NCBI GenBank assembly: GCA_019321725.1
Contig: CM033106.1
Location: 14,544,551 to 14,608,550, forward strand
DNA: 64,000 nucleotides
Source of the DNA: Paulownia fortunei
Lineage: Eukaryota; Streptophyta; Magnoliopsida; Lamiales; Paulowniaceae
Reading direction: 5' to 3'
The translations under genes and the position numbers were made by a program. Shown here in pieces: positions 46,344 through 58,620 of this stretch (position 1 is the first letter of the stretch; every line of letters starts with the position of its first letter). The notes beneath the pieces are model-generated. The model worked only from the letters and a program-made list of their open reading frames with translations, was not told the DNA's origin and made no database searches.

Positions 46344-48821
46344 TGTAATAGCCAAGCCTCACACTACTCACTTGGCCAATATGATTCATGCATTATGTGC
46401 TAATTTTATATGCTACTTGAATTTCTATTGACATTGCATAATTTATTTAATTTTATATGACATTCTTGAATATTAAACTTAATTCTGAAGCTCTTGCACG
46501 GTATTAGTTATTGAATTTCCTAATCTAAGTAGTTGATTTTATATTAAAATAAGAATAAAATGAGTTTGATCAATATTGGATATAGATGGGATATATAGGT
46601 TATAATTTTGGAAATGTTAAAAGTGTTACTAGTAAGCTTATACGGTTTGATTCGATTTCATTCAGGTATTTCAAAAGTATATATGGGTAAATTTCATATT
46701 TGGGACATTGGACATAATATACTATGATTGAAATGTGATATTAAAATATTCATTTATGTATAAGATTATATACTTTTTAATAAAGACAATTATTCAAGAA
46801 TCGGGTGGCAATCAAGTAAAAAATTAAATGAACGGCTAGGAAATTAGCTTATGAATTATCTATGGGATCTTGTGGTAATTAAAATAGGATGCAATAATAT
46901 TAATGTATAGTTAGATACATCTGATCTAGGCTTGAAATATGGGTGTCTGGGTGAAAGGTCAGATTTATACCACAACTTGTCACCTCATGCTTGCTACCAA
47001 GCTTAAGCAAGCACCTCAAGTGCCACCTCAATCTTTCCTTCACCCTTACGCCATGACCGGACCCTCATTTCAGCCATTTTAAGCTTCCAAAAACACACAT
47101 TAAGGTCTCCAAGTGCTCCAAATTGATTCCAAGTTGAAATAAAAGCAATAAAAGAAAAGGAGAAGTGATTACCATCAAGTTTAACCTCAAAATCTGCATA
47201 AGCAACACTTACCTACGGTTTTGCCTTGGTTTTCCAATTATTCTGAATGGGTTTATTGTGTATTAAGATTTTAATATCTCTTATAAAAGTGTTAGACTTT
47301 GGTGCACAAAGAAAAGGTTTTTGATGACAAACACTTAACAGGAAATACTTGTGGCAGAAAATGTCACCTTGCTTTTTTTTTGTGCTTTAGACTTCAAACT
47401 TGTATGGTATGTTGATTAAAACTTATAAGTGTCATCATATACATGTTCATATTTGAGTTAAGAGTATTTTTATAAATTTTCATTCTTTAGAAATTGAAAT
47501 AGGGCATGATATTGAAGAGATGCTTAAAACTGTCACCATCGAATTTTAGATTCTATCCTGTGAGAAAGGGACTGGTTTTGAAGCATTAAATCTATTAGTT
47601 TTGGAAAGAATATAACCTGGTTATCTCTTTGTATATGTTTTATAAGTGTGGTAAAAATTTTGGAGTGATTGAATATACTTAATGATGCCAAAACCATTAA
47701 TGTCATGAATTGCGCAAAACTGTCATGGTAGAAAAAATCTGTTTCAGTATGCTGTGAAGGGAGCTGAACTTGGAAAGCTATATCCATGCGTTTTTGCTAT
47801 TATATGACATGGTTACATTTTTTTTTGATGTTATCAAAGTGATAAAAATTTGGGAGAGAATGAATATGTCTATGGCTGTCAAAATCATCATGCAAATTAA
47901 TGTGACAACAAAAAAATGTGAAATTGTGAATCTGTCCCATTTGGTTCATTAACATGTTCCAATATAGATGTGGTGCATTTGATCCCTAACATTTAGGGGG
48001 ATGTTATAAGAGTTATAATACATCAATTAAATGAGGTTAGTATACATTTAAGATGTGGAACAAAGGTGCGTAGAAGGTTGTATTCGGTTATAGTTTCTAA
48101 GTGGCAAGATTGTTTAGTTAAATTGAAATTCAAGATCTTTATATTACATTAGGTATAATGAACTTGTTAATTGAGGATGGTGATTGATATCTTGTATTTT
48201 TACAGATTGTTTCACATCTAGGGTTTGGGAGTAATACTTAAGAAACCTAGAGGTAACACACAACCGATCAAAGGTAAGTAAAGATTCATTTGCAACTACA
48301 ATGCATAAACATAGTAAATGTGTGATTTATATGTAATATCATAGATCATATGTGCATAGCAGAGGCCATGCATTATTGTCATTCATGTCCATTGAGCATA
48401 CATACATAGGTATTGGCACATGCATGCTTCATAAACAAGCATTGTGATAAATCTTGCATTGCACGACATGATTCTGAGAATGGAAAATGTTTTGCTAACA
48501 GTACTGGTGCACTGAAGCATGCATGGATTTGCATGGTTATATGCATGAATTTGCAGGTTTGCGTGCATGGATTTGCACGCTTATGAGTATGTATAGATTT
48601 GCATGCTTATATCATCTTTGGCCATTGGATTATGGTGGTGTGTAGAGCTCTTTTTCAGTGCATGGGATAGTAGCTTTTGGTCATAGACCCAAGAAATAAA
48701 TGATTTTGAGAGAAATGTTTTGATGCATGGAATTGCATTGTGGGCATAACATTTTGAGATGCATGACTTGATATTGTGGATTATTCTTTGACATGCATAA
48801 TCTTTACTTGCTGAGCGTTAG
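46344..48821 (+). repeat. G2 LTR, plus orientation, 5' 85%
   Basis: It starts TGTAATAGCCAAGCC and follows the reverse of the reference G2 LTR to CTGAGCGTTAG at 48821, where a G1 LTR starts. The rest of the LTR reappears at 52479-52793. About 100 bp are missing between, lost with the G1 3' end. It contains repeated GCATGGATTTGCA words near 48520-48590. Confidence 0.8.
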
Positions 48822-51123
48822 TGTAATGCCCAATTCTCAATTCTCTCCTATATAGCCAATAATAAGCATTTTGCATGAATTTGCATCTAATCAATGTGCA
48901 TTATTGAATTATGGCTTACAAATAGCATGATTGCACGAACATGAATAATTGTTATTATATGCTTCAGTTATGATTTAACATGCATTAGTACATGAAATAT
49001 GAGATCAAACTTTCATTTCTTAATTTAACATATTCCTTAAGTGCCCTTTTTTTTTGCAGTGAAAAGCTCGGTATCTCGGTTAAGGAAGATTGATGTGTTG
49101 AATGGCTATGAAATGAATTATTTGTATTGCTCCATACTAGTTATATGCTAAAGTGATTAATTGTCTAAATATTTACTTGAAATATGTTACATTGGCTAAG
49201 AACTAAAAGTATGCACAATGGTGCAATTTGATTGGTTGGTTGACTAGGTTGCATAAAACCATTCTAAACTGCATTGCACTTGATTATAACACCAAAGCAT
49301 CAATTTTTGTCATCTCCTAAGCCCATGAACGTGGCTTTTGGCATGAGAAGACACCAAGCATGATGCAACCAATCATCACCCTCCACTTACCTCTCTTTGA
49401 AAGGTCAAAGAAATCATTTTCATCCATATTTCATGTGGAAGCACCTCAAAAACGACCAGCCCTTATTCTCCTAAGTTTATCCCAAATTTCTACACTCTCA
49501 TACTCACAAAAGTTGAATTCAATCCATAGGAATCCATAGAACACAAGCTAGAACAAGTTTCCATCCTTTTAAGCTTGAAAACCGTTGATTTTGAAGCTTA
49601 AATCCAACTTAATCAAGGTATATTCTTTTTCAATGTTTCCTATGATGAATTTGTAGTATCTTGGATGGTTACATGTTTTAGTATGCTTTTGTAGGATTGA
49701 AAACTTAAGTAAGTTACACTTGAAGCCAAAACCAAGCTAGTTAAGCTAATTTTTAGCAAAATTGATAGTCTTGTGAAATTGTTTAATTTACTTGTTTCTA
49801 TTGATTTTGTAATGCTTATATGGTGTTTGGAAGTTTCTTTGAATGATTGAAAACAATAGCAATTAGTTTGCTTAATTGAAGGTTAGAATCAATTTAAGTT
49901 AGAATCAAGTTTACGTCATTTTAATTCGGATTGTGTTCATGTTTTAGGGGCTGCCCTACTAATCATATTTGAATTATTAGTTATTTAATGGCTGCCCTAA
50001 TGTTTAATATTTTGAATTAGTAGTAAAATATGGAGTATGCATTGTTTTTAAGGTTATGTAATTGATATGTAATTCTTTACAAAAGATTGAAAAGTGTATA
50101 TAAACTTTAACTAGAATAGACTAAATGATTTATAAAAAGGATATTAAATGGTACATGATTTGATTATGTTAGGCCTTTAACACATCCTATCTTCCAAAGA
50201 GATTGGCCTTTTCACCTAGCACAAAGTGGACTTGAGGTAAGTTGAAGCTTTCATTTGGTGTATCACAAGAATCATATAATGTTTGTTCATGTTTTAATGT
50301 GATTGTTGTTGTTTGTCAAATGATGTAATGTTTGATGCATTTATGGTTTATGAAGCGTGATACTATTAAGAATATAATGAGGTTTTTGAAAAGGAAGTAT
50401 GGTACTTGATTGATGGTCGGGTAGACGAGGGACGCGGGAGGGACCGGCGGACCCAACAAATGGTGGCAAATACTTGAGGTTGAAAAACCGGTATAGGAAA
50501 GTCACAATGAATGAGATAGAATACGGCTAATACCTGAGGTTGAAAGACCAAGTATGGAAACCCCGTATTAGTTCTCTTATTGGCCAATCATTATGAACAG
50601 GTTCCGAAAACTATGGTCTATCACTATTAGTTAGGTACCACACTTCAAGGGCCCTAAAGAATGATTTATGAATGAAAATTATTAAATAGAATATTGCATT
50701 TAATGATTTATGAGATGTGCATATATGTTATTTGTTATTGCATCAGTTTCACCTTACTGAGCCTTTAGCTCATTAGATTCATGTGATGCAGGTGGAAATG
50801 TACAGGTTTAGAGGTTGACTAAGTCTCTAGAGCGGCCGGACAGAGATTTGTTCATATGCCATGCTTCGACATGTTTTGTAGTTTATTTTGAAAACATAGT
50901 TTTGTTTTTAAATAAGCCGCTCTGTTATGGTTTTGTAAACAGATGTACTCAGTTTTGATATATGTATATGGTGTGTTAAAAATGATTCAAGTTCTTTCTC
51001 TTATAGCTAAGAATGGGAACTTTTATTAAAAACCATAACTCTAGTAAAGATGAAAAATTAACATTTCTTGACTTAACTATATCAGTTTGTTTAGGCTCTG
51101 CAGTTAGGTTAAGGGGTGTTACA
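48822..51123 (+). repeat. G1 5' LTR
   Basis: 2302 bp, TGTAATGCCCAATTC...GGGGTGTTACA, followed within six bases by the primer site. This is the best-anchored G1 LTR, because both its outer start and its primer-side end are clear. The 60-bp doublet is at 50469 and 50529. Confidence 0.9.
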
Positions 51124-51128
51124 GTTTG

Positions 51129-51142
51129 TGGTATCAGAGCGG
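51129..51142 (+). other. G1 primer binding site, initiator tRNA-Met
   Basis: TGGTATCAGAGCGG, matching the tRNA-Met primer site in the first 12 bases. Confidence 0.9.
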
Positions 51143-51326
51143 AGGTTTAGTCGTTCCTGTAGACAGAAGAAGGCATATGAACACATCCTGGCTGGGAAAC
51201 TTGGTCAACTGCATGTTTATTTGCTTTTATGTTTATTTGATTATATTTAATTCCATATTATTGTCATGATTATGCATTTATTATTGGCTAATGAATGGAA
51301 TGAGACTGGGCAATGCATATCAGGTC

Positions 51327-52483
51327 ATGGCACCAAAAAGGAAGACAATGGATGATCATGAGGGTAATCATAGTGTGGTGGATAATTTGACTGATCTCAT
51401 TCAACAACAAACTAGAATGCATGGTGAACAGATACAACAATTGCTAGATATGCAATAAAGAACCCAAGAACAGAATCAGCGCCTTCCTCCACCACAAGCT
51501 CGACAGGATCCTTCACAGGCTGTATATGAGAAGTTTAGAAAGATGGAACCGGTTGATTTTAATGGTGGGTCTGATCCATGGTTGCAGAGGAATGGGTGAA
51601 ATCTTTGGACACTATCTTTGACTACATGCGAATTGATGATGCTGAGAAGGTACTCTGTGCAATTTTCTTGTTGAAGAAGGATGCTAGAACATGGTGGGAA
51701 GGAGCTAAACTTGCAGTGAATATGGAAGAACTAACTTGGGAGAGGTTTAAAACAATCTTTTATGATAAGTATTTCACCAGGGATGCTAGGTCACTCAGAG
51801 TAAAGGAATTCTTGGAGTTAAAACAAGGAGCGATGTCTGTATGTGATTATGTGAGAAAATTTGAACAGGGTTGCAAGTATGTGCCATACATTGCCAGAGA
51901 CAACAATGAGAAGATGGATCATTTCTTGAGGGGCCTTAATCCTGAAATTAGAAGAGATGTGAGAATGTCTTCAGTAACAGAGTTTAGAGAACTGGTGGAC
52001 AAGTCTTTGATGGCTGATTTAGATGAGAAAGAGATTGAGAAATTCCAACAACAAAAGAAGCAAGTATTCACTCCAAGAAATCTAAACCAGTGGAAGAAAG
52101 GAGAGCAAAAATTAAGCCAAGGGAATGAAAAGCGTCCTAGAGTTGGACAGACTTCTTCTACAATTGAAAGGCCTAAATGTACTAAGTGTGGGAAGAATCA
52201 TTTTGGGGAATGCTATAGTGGTACTAATCGTTGCTTTAAGTGTAAAAAGCCTGGACATATAGCAAAGGATTGCCCAACAGTACAGGGGAAAGTTCAGGGG
52301 AGAGTGTATGCAATGACACAAGAACAAGCTGATGCAGATGCTTCCGTAGTCACAGGTACTATTTTAATTTTTGGGATACCTGCAATTGCATTGATAGATT
52401 CTGGATCTACGCATTCATTTGCATCATGTGCATTTGTGAGAAAATTGGGCATTACACCAGATTTATTAAAAGTAAGGTACTGA
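51327..52483 (+). pseudogene. gag: Tekay/Del-type Gag and protease start
   Basis: The start is ATG 51327, [16 protein letters not shown]. There is an in-frame TAA at 51456 and a one-base deletion near 51577, after which 301 codons stay open (51578-52483). Capsid domain: [45 protein letters not shown] and [16 protein letters not shown], then [15 protein letters not shown]. The linker is Gln/Lys-rich. Zinc knuckle [14 protein letters not shown]. Protease: [20 protein letters not shown] (catalytic DSG). The frame is cut eight codons after KLGITP by G2 LTR sequence. It is the least damaged chromovirus Gag here. Confidence 0.9.
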
Positions 52484-52793
52484 GGATCAGTGTACATGGA
52501 TGACGACCTGTTGGGTTGATTGTTAACTTATTTGATTTTATAGTCTATTGTATTAGGTTTTTGGATTTATACTATGTGTTACTTTTATAACTTTTCTGTA
52601 GACGGGTATATAAATATTATGATTGTTATGGGTCCTATGCAGGTATATATATTAGTCTGTGAGTGGGAAAATGTTTATTATTTATTAATATATTACAGGA
52701 AAAAAAAATAATAATGCATGCACACAGGCTCTATCATGTTAAATTATACTATATATATATATTATATAGTTGTATAGTAATGGGGGTGTTACA
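52479..52793 (+). repeat. G2 LTR 3' end, plus orientation
   Basis: CTGAGGATCAGTGTACATGG...GGGGGTGTTACA, the reverse of 14761-15075. It is the right end of the LTR begun at 46344. No primer site follows. A reversed G2 LTR fragment starts at 52794. Confidence 0.85.
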
Positions 52794-54378
52794 TCTATGC
52801 TGAAACATGTTAATGAACCAAATGGGACAGATTCACCACTTCACATTTTCTTGCTGCCACATTAATTTATATGATGATTTTGACACCCTTAGACATATTC
52901 ATTCACTCCACAATTTTTATCACAGTTATCTAACATAAAAAAATGTAATCATGTCATAGAATGGCTAAAATTCACGCATATATCTTCCCAAGTTCAACTC
53001 CTTTCATAGCATACTGAAACAGATTTTTCCTACCGTGACAGTTTTACGCACTTCATGACATTAATGGTTTTTGACACCCTTAAGTATATTCAATCATTCC
53101 CAATTTTTACCACACTTATATAACATAAAAAGAGACAACCAGGTCATACCCTTGCCAAAATTAATGGATTTAATACTGTAAAACTAGTCCACTTCACATA
53201 GGACATAATCTGAAATTCGATGGTGACAGTTTTGAGCATCTCTTTCAATATCATGCCCTATTTCAATTTCTAACCGATGAAAATTTATTCCAATACTCTT
53301 AACCGATATATAAACATGTATAGGATGATAATTATAGGTTTTATTGAACATACCATACACTTTTGAATCCTAAAACACAAAAACAGTAAGGTGACAGTTT
53401 CTGCCACAAGTATTTTCTATTAAGTATTTGTCATAAAAAACCCTTTCTTTGTGCACCAAAGTATAACTAAAAACTTCCTAACATTTTTATAAGAGATATT
53501 GAAAGCTTAGTAAACAATAAAACCATTCAGAATAATCTGAAAACCAAAGGCAAAACACTAGATAAGTGTTACCTATGCAGATTTTGAGGTTAAACTTGAT
53601 GGTAATCACTTCTCCTTTGCTTTTCTTGCTTTTATTTCAACTTGGAATCAATTTGGAGCACTTGGATATCTTAAGGTGTGTTTTTGGAAGATGAAAATGG
53701 CTGAAATGAGGGTCTGGTCGTGGCTTAAGGGTAAAGGGTTTGAGGTGTTAGCTTAAGCTTAATAAGAAAGCACAAGGTGGCATGTAATGGTATAATCTGA
53801 TTTTCTCCCTTATCTTGCAGCCCTAATCTTGTGTGTCTCACATATTCTTATTTGGTTGCAACCTATCTTAGTCACCATTCATTCCCATAGGTAATTCCTA
53901 TGTCCGATCATTCGATCTCCAAACCGATTGACATTCGATTCTTAAATGATTGTCTAGTTTGCATTTCTAAAATCATATGCACATATGGACCTTGTATTAT
54001 GACACTTAAATCACATTATATCATGTCCAATATCCCTAGTATGTTAATCCATGGTTGTATAATTTTAAAACACCTCGATCTAATTAAATCAAATTATATA
54101 AACTTACTAGTAACACCGTTAACACTTCCAGAATTATAACATATAACCTATGAATATCCATTATATCGACCAATCTATTTTTTTCTTATTTAAATATAGA
54201 ATTTCTTAATTAGGTTATAAGATCTCAACCACTTATATCATGTGATAGCATTAGAGGTCTAACGATTAAGAATGCTATATAAGATGCCATGTAAATGTTA
54301 ATGCAAATTAGCATATAAGTAGCATGTAATGCATGAATCACATTAGCCAAGTGAGTTGTGAGAGGTTCGGGTATCACA
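52794..54378 (-). repeat. G2 LTR fragment, reversed
   Basis: It corresponds to about 15990-17609 of the reference and ends GGTTCGGGTATCACA at 54378, next to a copia leader. The LTR 3' 1.2 kb is missing at the junction with 52793. The plus and minus pieces thus meet in a broken palindrome-like join. Confidence 0.8.
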
Positions 54379-55617
54379 CTTCGTGCTACTCGTCGTGTCA
54401 TTTTTCGGGGTCTGGTTTTTTGAGATTATGGAATAGTAAAATTAAATATTAATTTTAATTATTCCTGAAAATTATTTTTCAAGCAATTGAAATTTATCCC
54501 AAGTCAAAAATTACATTTAACAACTTGATAAATTTACATGTTTTGATAATTGCATGTGATGTTAATTATGAGCATGTATGGGATGATCATGAGCCATTAT
54601 ACCAATGTGATTGGTTTTATTTAATGTTTTTGGGTTTTAAAATGGGGCCTGCGAACTTGTTATTCCATCTATGTAAATTATTTAATTTTCTGCAAAAAGA
54701 GTATAATAGATGGTGAGATTTTTCTTTTTCTTTGGAAGGCGAAGGAGAATCAAGAAGAAGGTTTCAAAGAATGCCCGTATTTTTATGGGATACAATTATG
54801 TAATTGAATAGGTTGTATTCCATTTTATTACCCTTAGACTGACCTTAGGTTCATTTTTAGCTCAAATGGACCGCATAGGACTAGTTCATGATCATGCATA
54901 GGACTGGTTTATGCTTACGCAATGATATTATGATGTCATACATTAAATAACCAAGCTAATTTATATTATGTTGAGGTATTGGATAAAATTTAAACCCCAC
55001 TTAATTTACTAAAATTAAGTAAAAGAATTTTTAGAAAATTTGATTTCAAACAAAAATGAACAAGTTAGGTAGGACCTATCGTTCCATGCCTACCATCAAA
55101 GGTAGAGACATAACGATCATTACCGCACTTGATCACTGGCCATGAGTCGTAGGGTGGTCTTGTGTTGGAAAGGTATGATCTCTACAAAGCATTGAGATCT
55201 CGTGGGATGAAATCATCATTATATTGTCCATGAGTCGTGGGACATCTTGTTACTCTATCTACACGAATATTTGATGGGTATTGTTTGACACTTAGTACCA
55301 TATGGTCTCATAAAATTAGGGTATATGAAAAGAGGTGAGGCAAAACAAACTTGAGGGTTGTAAAGTGATACAATCGTCAAAGAGTTAACTACTGCTAGAA
55401 ATATATCATGGGCTCATAAAATTAGAGTGTGAAATATTTTCGTTGGACCTCAAGCTCACTAGGAAATTCAATTTCCCGAAATTCTATTAGGGGTGATGGA
55501 ATTCGAAGAAAATAGTGGGAAACATTTAGTATTAAAGACCTTATATTAAATAAATATGTTTTTCCATAGTTTACTCATTTTCTGCTTCATGCATGTTTTG
55601 TAGATTATTCTACTAAA
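54379..55617 (+). other. Copia copy 4 leader, non-coding
   Basis: About 1.24 kb homologous to 8240-9731. It has the paired motif (55140, 55228) and the AAATTAATATT-rich middle. No convincing coding frame. Confidence 0.7.
55140..55244 (+). promoter_or_regulatory. Paired leader motif, copia copy 4
   Basis: CCATGAGTCGTAGGGTG starts at 55140 and CCATGAGTCGTGGGACA at 55228, 88 bp apart. The flanks CCATGCCTACCATCAAAGG and TTGACACTTAGTACCATATG are also conserved with the other leaders. Confidence 0.55.
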
Positions 55618-56414
55618 ATGGCAAATAATCCACTTGCAACCATCCTTGAATAAAACAAATTAACTGCACCTAACTTTATCCATTGGCTAAGAAACCTAAA
55701 GATAGTTCTTTAGTTAGAGAAGAAGGCATATATTCTCGACACTACGCCTTCTTCGGTTCCACCGGATGATATTACTTTAGAGAATTATGCAGATTACTTA
55801 TGTTATGTTGATGACAAGCTACAGGCTCGATGCTACATGCTGGCATCGATGTCAAATGAGCTATAGAGGCAGAATGAGGATCAAGATACTACTTATGGGA
55901 TCCTCATTCACCTATAAGAGTTGTATGGTGAAAGAACTCGGCAGACGAGATATCATATCTCAAAAGAGATTTTTAGATATCGTATGACTGAGGGCTCTTC
56001 AGTCCATGATCATGGATTGAAGATGATAGCCCTCACTAAAAGGCTAGTGTCCCTTGGAGTCGTTATGGAGAATGAACTCTATACGGACCTTCTATTGCTG
56101 TCTCTGCCTCCATCATTTGACATCTCTGTTGTCAACTTTAACATGCACAACATGGAGACTAGTCTCACTGAGTTTGTGAACATGTTAAAGATGGCTGAGT
56201 CCACCATGAAAAAGGACAAGCCGGTTCTGCTTGTTGGATCTTCTTTCGGATCAAAGGCTAAAAAGCTCAAGAAAGGAAAGGGTTCCTGTAAACCCAACAA
56301 GTTGAACACAAATGGCGGTGCCAAGAAGGTTCTTCTCAAGCCAATGACAAGTGCCATTACTGCGGCAAACCAGGGCACTGAAAGAGGAAATACAAGGAGT
56401 ATCTTGCAAGCCTG
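55618..56414 (+). pseudogene. Copia Gag, copy 4
   Basis: The start is ATG 55618, MANNPLATILE then a TAA. LTAPNFIHWLRNLKIVL and KKAYILDTTPSSVPPDDI follow, then YADYLCYVDDKLQARCYMLA. The open part from 55921 has ERTRQTRYHISKEIFRYRMT, DHGLKMIALTKRLVSLGV, LYTDLLLLSLPPSFDISVVN and a Lys-rich basic tail. The zinc knuckle (CHYCGKPGH, then a TGA where Trp is expected; last Cys replaced) is in the next frame near 56350-56390. It is UBN2-type copia Gag, inactive. Confidence 0.8.
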
Positions 56415-56760
56415 AAGAGTTCAGGTATCTATTTTGTTGAAGTTAGCTTGTCTGTTAGCAATGCTTCTTGGGTATTAGATACTGGTTGTGGTTCACATAT
56501 CTGCAATGATTTGCAGATAATGACAAGAAGTAGGAAGCTGGATGGAGGAGAGATGGTCCTTAGGATAGGGAATAGAGCAAGAGTGGCTGCATTAGCTATA
56601 GGGATCGTTAATCTAGTCTTAGAGAATGGTTTTGTAATGATTTTAAACAATTTTCTTTTTGTTTCGAATATTATTAAGAACATTATCTCTATTCCAGTTT
56701 TGGATAGAGAAGGTTTTACATTTACCATTTAGAATAGGAATTGTTTCATTTTCAAACGTT
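56415..56760 (+). pseudogene. Copia aspartic protease, copy 4
   Basis: VSNASWVLDTGCGSHICNDL keeps the canonical copia active site DTGCGSH. It continues with TRSRKLDGGEMVLRIGNRAR, FVMILNNFLFVSNIIKNIIS, IPVLDREGFTF. The open frame spans 56448-56732 and no catalytic residue is lost in it. The junctions to gag and integrase are broken. Confidence 0.8.
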
Positions 56761-56819
56761 CTAATTTTATCGATTCGAGTTCACTGATGAATTGTTTATA
56801 TACTATTACTCAACATAAC

Positions 56820-57880
56820 CCCATTTTCACAATTCAGCAAAATAAAAGAAAATTAGATAATCATAATTTCGTGAGCCTATAACACGTAAGATTAGGGTAT
56901 ATTTATGAGAAAAGGATTAACAAGTTGACACAATTGCTTAATCTAAAGAACAAGCAAAACTACCAACATGTGAATCCTGCCTCAAAGGAAAGATGACCAA
57001 ATCTCCATTTATTGGACAAGTGGAGTGAGTCAAGCATCTATTGGATTTGATCCATACAGATGTATGTGGACCACTAAGTGTTAGTGCCCGTGGGAACTAT
57101 AACTACTTCTTAATCTTTATCGATGACTTCTCTAGGTTTGGTTATGTGTACCTTTTATGGTACAAGTCTGAAGTATTTGAAAAGTTCAAAGAATTCAGAA
57201 CTGAAGTAGAGAAACAAACTGGCTTAAGTATAAAGACTCTTCGATTAGATTGAGAAGGTGAATACTTAAGCACATAGTTTTTAGATTATCTAAAGAGAAT
57301 GGGATTCTTTCACAGTGGAATCCTCTTGCTACTCCACAACTCAATGGAGTTGCAGAATGTAGGAATCAAACCTTGTTAGACATGGTTTGATCTATGATTA
57401 GCTTCACTACATTGCCTTTTTCATTCAGGGGCTGTGCCTTGGAAACAACGATATACTTATTAAATAGGGTGACATCTAAAGCCATGCCCAAAGCACCATA
57501 TGAGATGTGGAGTGGAAAGACAGCTTCCTACAAATACCTTAAGGTATGGGGGTGTGCTGCTTATGTGAAGCAGCAAGTGGGAGATAAGTTGGATATGAGA
57601 TCCAGCTTATGCAAGTTGATAAGGTATCCAAAGGAGTCTATTGGATACTATTTCTATGACACCTTAGAACAAAGAGTGTTTGTTTCGAGGAATTCCATAT
57701 TCCTTGAAGAAGATTTTCTTTTAAAGAGAAGTGGCATAGCCGTTGAACTTGAAGAAATTAAAGAACCATATAATGCCCTAATTGTCAGAGTAGATAACAC
57801 AGCAGCTGATGTTGGGCCCTCTGAGGCACAACCTTTTCGAAGATCCAAAAAGGTCTCAAGTGTACCTAAAGGTACAACTT
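56820..57880 (+). pseudogene. Copia integrase, copy 4
   Basis: The gag-pre-integrase region (LGYIYEKRINKLTQL) and a zinc-binding remnant (CLKGKMTKSPFIGQ) precede the core. The core reads LIHTDVCGPLSVSARGNY (first Asp), YFLIFIDDFSRFGYVYLLWY, KTLRLD then TGA then EGEYLS (second Asp) and a frame-shifted QLNGVAE (Glu). The C-terminal part 57394-57888 is open: YLLNRVTSKAMPKAPYEMW, KYLKVWGCAAYVKQ and LCKLIRYPKESIGYYFYDT. Confidence 0.85.
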
Positions 57881-57887
57881 ATCGTTA

Positions 57888-58620
57888 GAGAACAAAGAAG
57901 AGGAATTCCCCTTGGATATTGATACAAAAGCTATGGTGAGGTGGTTTTTGACATCGACTCTGAGAAGTGGCAAGAAGTTATGCAATTCGAGATGGACTCC
58001 ATGTACTCCAATGAGGTATAGACCTTGGTGGACCTACCATAAGGAATTATTCCCATTGGCTGCAAATAGGTCTACAAGCAGAAGCTTGGAGTAGATGCAG
58101 TAGTAGCGACCTATAGGGCACAACTGGTAGCAAAAGGTTATACTCAAAAACAAGGAATTGATTATGAGGAAACTTTTTCGCCTGTAGTAATGCTTAAATC
58201 TATTCGGATACTACTTGTCATATCTCCATATTATGACTATGAGATATGAAAAATGGATATGAAGACCGCTTTCCTTAATGGAAACATAGAGGAAGTGATC
58301 TATATAAAACAGCCAGAAGCCTTCATATCCAGTGGGAATGAGCAAAAAGTTTACAAGCTCCAAAAATCCATTTATGGGCTCAAACAAGCTTCAAGCAGTT
58401 ATAACATCCAGTTTGATGAAACAATCAAAACGTTTGATTTTTATAAGAACTCAGATGAACCATGTGTCTACAAGAAGGTTAGCGGTAATGCAGTTACATT
58501 TGTTGTACTCTACGTCAATGACATCCTACTCATTAGAAATAATGTAGGGGTGTTGCAGTGAACGAGAACTTGGTTATCCACTCAATTTCCAAGAAGGACT
58601 TGAGAGATGCATCTTTTCTC
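57888..58620 (+). pseudogene. Copia reverse transcriptase, copy 4
   Basis: Start region: [24 protein letters not shown]. [20 protein letters not shown] and DMKTAFLNGNIEEVIYIKQPE (catalytic Asp) follow, then KVYKLQKSIYGLKQASSS. The open part is 58253-58561. The active-site box reads YVNDILL where YVDD is expected, so one catalytic Asp is now Asn and polymerase activity should be lost. A TGA follows shortly after, near 58560. Confidence 0.85.

Larger units (their letters stand above)
48822..52478 (+). mobile_element. G1 (Tekay/Del-like) element, 5' half
   Basis: It has a full 5' LTR (48822-51123), a primer site (51129), and gag and protease up to about 52478. Protease then joins the G2 LTR 3' end directly. 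The rest of Pol and the 3' LTR are deleted, together with part of the host LTR. The left TSD would be GTTAG (48817-48821); its partner is lost. Confidence 0.85.
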
